From Paenibacillus graminis (lineage in GTDB: Bacteria > Bacillota > Bacilli > Paenibacillales > Paenibacillaceae), in NCBI RefSeq assembly GCF_000758705.1, contig NZ_CP009287.1:1674001-1738000 (forward strand): DNA of 64,000 nt, read 5' to 3'. Both the position numbers and the translations under genes were made by a program. This document shows, in pieces, positions 59,965-64,000 of this stretch. The notes under the pieces were generated by a model, which saw only the letters and a program-made list of their open reading frames with translations, had not been told where the DNA came from and ran no database searches. How positions within the stretch are numbered: position 1 is the stretch's first letter; every line of letters starts with the position of its first letter.

Positions 59965-60594
59965 ATGGGAATTCATAAATATTTCCGTTCGCTGAACGAG
60001 CTGGAACGTATTATCCGCTGCCCCGGTAAATTCAAATTCGAGGAGCACAGCGTGGCCGCCCATTCCTGGAAGGTCGTGCAGTATGCCAAAACACTGGCCG
60101 ACATAGAGGAGCAAAACGGTGCCGTCATTGACTGGAAGAAGCTGTACGAAATTACAAGCAGCCACGATTATGGTGAGATTTTTATCGGCGATATCAAAAC
60201 CCCGGTCAAGCATTCATCGCTGCAGCTGCGGTCCTTAATCCAGCAGGTTGAAGAGGGGATGATCGATAATTTCATTAAGGAGCACATTCCCGAGGAGTTC
60301 AAAAGCATCTTCTACCAGCAACTTCGTGAAGGTAAGGATGAGTCGGTGGAAGGGCTGATTCTGGAGGTCGCCGACAAGATGGACCAGGTGTATGAGGCTT
60401 TTGCCGAGCTGCAGAGAGGGAACACGGAGAAGGAATTTGTGGTAATGTACCGCAATGCGCTGATCAAGATCAAGAACATTGAGCTCAAATGTGTTGAGTA
60501 TTTCCTGACGGAAATTCTGCCGGATATGGTGAATGAAGAAACGATATCCTCCATTGATATCAGACAAATTACGGAAGAGGCGCTGGCGCTGTAG
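59965..60594 (+). CDS. HD domain-containing protein (YfbR-like)
   Basis: A 209-residue HD-superfamily phosphohydrolase. Metal ligands: H in EEHSVAAHSWKVVQ, the HD pair in SSHDYGEIFIGDI, and D in EVADKMDQVYEAF. The pattern is nearest to YfbR/5'-deoxynucleotidase-like proteins. AAAGGAGG lies 7 bp before ATG 59965; the frame is open to 59905. It stands alone, and the substrate, possibly a nucleotide monophosphate, is not shown. Confidence 0.85.
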   Translation: MGIHKYFRSLNELERIIRCPGKFKFEEHSVAAHSWKVVQYAKTLADIEEQNGAVIDWKKLYEITSSHDYGEIFIGDIKTPVKHSSLQLRSLIQQVEEGMIDNFIKEHIPEEFKSIFYQQLREGKDESVEGLILEVADKMDQVYEAFAELQRGNTEKEFVVMYRNALIKIKNIELKCVEYFLTEILPDMVNEETISSIDIRQITEEALAL

Positions 60595-60675
60595 GAATGC
60601 CGGGTACGCTTCTTTTTTTATGCGGCTGGAACTCTTGAATCAGATAAAAAGCTATAGACTGTGTCTGTCCTGCTC

Positions 60676-61485
60676 TCATTCGAACAATTGCTTATGCTTA
60701 TTGAAAAATCGGAAAAAAAATTGCACATTATCTAGCTCAAACCATTCTGCTGTCTGAAGAGGCCTGGCATCGAGATTATAAATTTTTGCATGTAACGTGC
60801 CTAAAACAAAGGGAGAATGAGTGGCAATAATAAATTGACTATCGAAATATCGTGCCAGCTCATTGATTTGTTCTGCCATCCGTATTTGATTGGCAGGAGA
60901 AAGTGACGTTTCCGGCTCGTCCAATAAATACAATTGCCCGGGCAGCAGATATTCCTCAAAAAATTGCATGGACGTTTCTCCATTAGAGTATTTTTCTTGT
61001 GAAAATTGAATATCTTCCATTTTCTTTTTGAACGCATATGTAGCCTCATACTGTGCCGCCTGAGCCTCGCTCATCCCTCTGCTAATTTGTTCATTTAGTA
61101 TTCCCTCACGCAGCACGGAAGATTGCTGTATCTTCTTAATCTCATATAAAATATCCTCTGATTTCATATATCGGCATCCTTTTGGAAGTTGCCTGATTTC
61201 ACGCTCTTGCTCATCATGCCCAAGCTGATAGCTGCTCAAATCAAGGAATCGCTGAGCATAAACACTATGCCCGTAGCTTGTCATTCTTTCAGCTCCCGGG
61301 ATTTCAAGTTTGTTGGAAATTACATTGAGTAAAGTGGATTTTCCGCTACCATTATTTCCATATAGCACTGTAATCCGATCGAACAACAGCACCTCACCAG
61401 CCACATGCTTAAATACATAATCAGGGTAAATGTTGGGATTCCGATCCGTATAATTAGAAAGCTTAAAGCTTCTCAAATAAATCAT
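60676..61485 (-). CDS. AAA family ATPase (RecF/ABC-like), orphan
   Basis: A 269-residue soluble ATPase of the AAA_21/SMC-like type: Walker A GNNGSGKST near residue 46, a short helical insertion (about 85-175), and a late Walker B LYLLDEPETSLSP followed by IIATHSPFVLG. No HTH, nuclease or methylase domain is attached, and no partner gene is adjacent. The GC content is lower than in neighbouring genes, suggesting transfer. AAGGAGTGC precedes the ATG. Such ATPases occur both in housekeeping and in defence islands; nothing here decides between them. Confidence 0.85.
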   Translation of the reverse strand: MIYLRSFKLSNYTDRNPNIYPDYVFKHVAGEVLLFDRITVLYGNNGSGKSTLLNVISNKLEIPGAERMTSYGHSVYAQRFLDLSSYQLGHDEQEREIRQLPKGCRYMKSEDILYEIKKIQQSSVLREGILNEQISRGMSEAQAAQYEATYAFKKKMEDIQFSQEKYSNGETSMQFFEEYLLPGQLYLLDEPETSLSPANQIRMAEQINELARYFDSQFIIATHSPFVLGTLHAKIYNLDARPLQTAEWFELDNVQFFFRFFNKHKQLFE

Positions 61486-61869
61486 TTCTGCACTCCTTCT
61501 ACCTGTCTTATGGTTTGAGTTCTATTTTACCAGAAAAAAGACAATGTATTCTTAGAGTTGCAGCCGTATTTCTTCCACTCTCCCAACGACTGCTAATATA
61601 TTCTGTCTTGTTTATTTTCGACTTCAAGTTTATAATGTCAGTCTTGCTGATCCTTACGGACCGTAGCAAACAGGCAGACTCTATCGATCGGAAAAGGATT
61701 TCACTCGTTGGGCCTGATCCGCCTGCGGCTGGATCTCCATATTTTATACATGAAATGAATAGTTAGAATCATTTTGGGAACTTTGAGCCTTTTTTCACTT
61801 GTTAGTCTCTATTCCATTATTTACTATTAACAATAGTTTTCCACAAAATATTAGGAAGAAGGATTATAC
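61486..61869. other. Low-GC gap with weak open frames, no gene supported
   Basis: A frame of 83 codons (61515-61766) lacks a ribosome binding site and family. The part from about 61640 to 61740 is GC-richer and protein-like in places but has stops in every frame, so it may be a remnant. AT-rich DNA near 61800-61850 probably carries the carbonic anhydrase promoter. Confidence 0.35.
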
Positions 61870-62694
61870 ATGACTCCGAGCAAAAGGCTAGCCCGAATAC
61901 TCTTTCCAATCATGATCATGTCTGTGATGGCGGGCTGCGGAGGTGACAAGCAGAACGGCGAGGCCGATGGCACACAGAAGCCGCAGGCTACGGCAAGCGC
62001 TCACCATGCCCATTGGTCCTACGAAGGGGAAACCTCACCTGAGCATTGGGCGGAACTTGATGAGCTATTCTTGGCATGCAGTACCGGCAAGGCCCAGTCC
62101 CCCATTAATATTCTCCAGGAGAAAGTGAAGGATGACGAGAGCCTGTCGCCTGTTGTAGTGGAGTATTCTCCGTCTCCGGTAGCTATGATTAATAACGGCC
62201 ATACTATTCAGGTTAATTTGAAGAACCAGGACAACCGGATCACTGTTGAAGGCAAAACATATACCCTGCAGCAGTTTCATTTCCACCTGCCCAGCGAACA
62301 TGAGGTGGATGGCAAACATGCGGACATGGAGCTTCATTTTGTACATAAAAATGAAGAAGGCCAGCTTGCGGTGCTGAGTGTACTGATTACTAAAGGTACA
62401 GAAAATGCCGGACTGAACAAGCTTTGGTCCTTGCTTCCGAACGAAGAAAGTGAAGAGGAGGTTCCGGTGGGGGGTGACTTCGACATGAATAAGCTGCTTC
62501 CGGCAGATCTTCATTCCTTCCGCTACCAGGGATCGCTCACCACGCCGCCATGCACCGAAGGTGTGCAGTGGATCGTCCTGGAAAATCCGGTTCAATGGTC
62601 CGGGGAGCAAATTAATCAATATGGCGCTATTTTCCCGCATGATAACCGTCCTGTACAAGCACTCGGGGCCCGGGAAATAGAATCGGATGAGTAG
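61870..62694 (+). CDS. Alpha-class carbonic anhydrase, lipoprotein
   Basis: A 274-residue exported enzyme interconverting carbon dioxide and bicarbonate. The lipobox is VMAGC (Cys near residue 23). The alpha-CA domain follows: WSYEGETSPEHWAEL, QSPINI, the zinc ligands in QFHFHLPSEH and ELHFVHK, and the substrate-pocket loop GSLTTPPCTEGVQWIVL. All three zinc His residues are present. It is a surface enzyme that could supply bicarbonate or buffer the cell wall. TAGGAAGAAGG precedes the ATG. Confidence 0.95.
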   Translation: MTPSKRLARILFPIMIMSVMAGCGGDKQNGEADGTQKPQATASAHHAHWSYEGETSPEHWAELDELFLACSTGKAQSPINILQEKVKDDESLSPVVVEYSPSPVAMINNGHTIQVNLKNQDNRITVEGKTYTLQQFHFHLPSEHEVDGKHADMELHFVHKNEEGQLAVLSVLITKGTENAGLNKLWSLLPNEESEEEVPVGGDFDMNKLLPADLHSFRYQGSLTTPPCTEGVQWIVLENPVQWSGEQINQYGAIFPHDNRPVQALGAREIESDE

Positions 62695-62749
62695 GCAGGG
62701 GATCACTGGAAGTTCTCCTGGCCAGATTGGCCTTAACCCTCGGCTGAAT

Positions 62750-62798
62750 ACAAAAGACCTTCAACTCCACCAAGGCGTGGTTTTGAAGGTCTTTTTGT
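62750..62798. terminator. Bidirectional terminator between carbonic anhydrase and the SLH protein
   Basis: ACAAAAGACCTTCAA pairs with TTGAAGGTCTTTTTGT, with an inner CCAC/GTGG pair. It serves two convergent genes. Confidence 0.85.
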
Positions 62799-62822
62799 AT
62801 GTTATAGAGGTTCTATAGACGT

Positions 62823-64000
62823 TTAATTAGATAATTGATCCGTTAGAGCTTTGATTTCCGGGTCCAGACAAAGGGCATTCATGATGACGGTCAATGCCTC
62901 TGCCCGGGTCGATGATTGGGCAGGGGCGAATTTATCGTTGCCTCTTCCGTTAATTAGCCCGATTTGGGCAGCTCTGGCAATCTGGTCCTTGTTCCACGAA
63001 TGAGCCGTGTCGCTGAAGGTGATGCCGGCTTTTACCGGTGCTGCGCTGTTGAAGTTCACGATCTTGGACAAGATCATAATGATCTCAGAGCGGCTTATTT
63101 CCCGGTTGGGTTTAAAGGTTCCGTCTGGATAACCGGCAATGATCCCATTGGAAGCTAAAACAGCAATCGCTTCTTGGGCCCAATGGGTCTTAACATCACT
63201 CCATTGAAGGGTAGAAGCGTCTGATTTCGCCAGCCCAAATGCTTTGGCAACGACAGCAGCGAATTCCCCTCTGGTGATGGCTTTGTCCGGTCTGAAGGTG
63301 CCATCGGCATAACCGTTGATGACCTTCAGCTTAAGGAAAGCCGATATCGTCCGGGTGCTCCACAGGTCAGCAATGTCCTTAAGAGCAGGTACAGGAACTC
63401 TCCCGTCTTTCCCGGCAATCACGCCCTTTAGTGTGTCTTTTAAGGCTTGGGAGTTTACTCCGGCAGCAAATATGGAACCTTGTGGCGTTTCAACAGGCAC
63501 AGGTTTGGCTGTCGGAACAGGTGTGGGTGCTGCCGTAGGCACCGTGCTTGGCACTGTACTAGGCACCGTGCCCGGATTTGAGCCTGTCCCGGAGCCAGGG
63601 ATCGGGCTAGGGTTCGGACTTGGCGTGTGGCTTGGTGACGGACTTGGATCTGAGCTTGGTAACGGACTTGGTGTCTGGGTTGGACTTGTGCCAGGCTCAG
63701 GTTCAGGCTCTGAGGTTTTAGCCTTTTCAATGGTCAATGCTTGCAGTTGTTCGCCATCGGCCTTTCTGGCTTCAATCACAATCTGATCTTTGCCGACCGT
63801 AATGGCCGAATATACCGGGAAATTGTCATCGTACAGATACTCCAGGTAATCGAACTTGACCGCATCGTAGAATTTCCAGCCGGAGGACCCGCCGGACAGA
63901 TACACCGTGCCTGGGCGGCCATCCTTCACCGGCTGGCCATTCTTCATAGGATAGGTCCAGGCAAGCGCATGATCATGTCCCACCAGCACCAGGTCTACAC
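62823..64000 (-). CDS. SLH-anchored metallophosphoesterase (C-terminal part, partial)
   Basis: The gene enters from the right edge. The first visible residues VDLVLVGHDHALAW contain the GHxH metal-binding motif of the calcineurin-like/purple acid phosphatase family, and GTVYLSGGSSG follows, so the catalytic domain ends inside the window. A Pro/Ser/Thr linker of about 70 residues (repeats such as PSPSPSHTPSP and TVPSTVPST) leads to three SLH repeats: FRPDKAITRGEFAAVVAKAF, TFKPNREISRSEIIMILSKIV and KFAPAQSSTRAEALTVIMNAL. It is therefore a wall-anchored phosphoesterase. The signal peptide and N-terminal half lie outside the window. Confidence 0.88.
   Translation of the reverse strand, partial: VDLVLVGHDHALAWTYPMKNGQPVKDGRPGTVYLSGGSSGWKFYDAVKFDYLEYLYDDNFPVYSAITVGKDQIVIEARKADGEQLQALTIEKAKTSEPEPEPGTSPTQTPSPLPSSDPSPSPSHTPSPNPSPIPGSGTGSNPGTVPSTVPSTVPTAAPTPVPTAKPVPVETPQGSIFAAGVNSQALKDTLKGVIAGKDGRVPVPALKDIADLWSTRTISAFLKLKVINGYADGTFRPDKAITRGEFAAVVAKAFGLAKSDASTLQWSDVKTHWAQEAIAVLASNGIIAGYPDGTFKPNREISRSEIIMILSKIVNFNSAAPVKAGITFSDTAHSWNKDQIARAAQIGLINGRGNDKFAPAQSSTRAEALTVIMNALCLDPEIKALTDQLSN

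Overview
The window looks like a chromosomal segment of a Paenibacillus-type Firmicute. Reasons: strong AGGAGG-type ribosome binding sites, GTG and TTG starts, two surface proteins with SLH domains, close matches in family and gene order to Bacillus subtilis systems (YhaM, YtlI/YtmI-TcyKLMN-YtmO-YtnL-YtnJ, PucR/PucFGHM, PspA/PspC), and a GC content near 50 percent. The genus is inferred, not proven. I see no intact mobile element, prophage, rRNA operon or CRISPR array.

Layout. Positions 1-701 (minus) hold feoAB ferrous iron uptake behind a perfect Fur-like palindrome. Positions 941-4356 hold a DRE-TIM aldolase-like enzyme, a membrane GGDEF-EAL protein and tRNA-Gly. Positions 4618-8547 (minus) hold a secreted SLH-anchored serine hydrolase, the relic of an ABC-transporter ATPase and an M20 dipeptidase. 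Positions 8990-14349 hold a TRM11-like methyltransferase, a Nudix hydrolase, a 50-residue membrane protein, an ASCH protein and an ABC-F ATPase, the last preceded by an upstream ORF and terminator that look like an attenuator, then a PH-domain protein. Positions 14854-18142 hold a gamma-glutamyltransferase and an amidase in repeat-rich surroundings.

Positions 18996-32588 form a purine-degradation locus. A PucR regulator is followed by a BMP-type ABC importer (binding lipoprotein, ATPase, two permeases), OHCU decarboxylase, hydroxyisourate hydrolase, allantoinase, allantoate amidohydrolase, the PucG aminotransferase and adenine deaminase. Together they would take 5-hydroxyisourate through allantoin and allantoate to ureidoglycine and on to amino-group transfer. 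No urate oxidase or xanthine dehydrogenase is present.

Positions 33809-38916 hold a ferrochelatase of the proteobacterial rather than Bacillus type (minus), a secreted protein with three FMN-binding domains behind two FNR/CRP-like palindromes, and the exoribonuclease YhaM. Positions 39258-46081 are a sucrose operon: ABC binding protein, two permeases, fructokinase-like PfkB kinase, sucrose phosphorylase and a LacI-family regulator, with a perfect 20-bp operator just downstream of the promoter.

Positions 46224-49013 hold a DEDDh exonuclease, a stand-alone TerD-vWA protein and a GNAT acetyltransferase. Positions 49294-58496 are a sulfur-salvage locus like the B. subtilis ytmI operon: LysR regulator, N-acetyltransferase, amino-acid/cystine-type ABC importer, two flavin-dependent monooxygenases and an M20 deacetylase, with an internally deleted FAD-oxidase gene and a DinB gene inserted. 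Positions 58691-64000 hold PspA and PspC, an HD-domain protein, an orphan AAA ATPase, an alpha-carbonic anhydrase lipoprotein and the C-terminal part of an SLH-anchored metallophosphoesterase that runs off the window.

The most interesting leads are the ABC-F attenuator, the triple-flavin surface protein with FNR-like sites, the purine locus that starts downstream of urate oxidation, the 22-bp intergenic repeat cluster at 33495-33676, and the doubly palindromic sucrose promoter.
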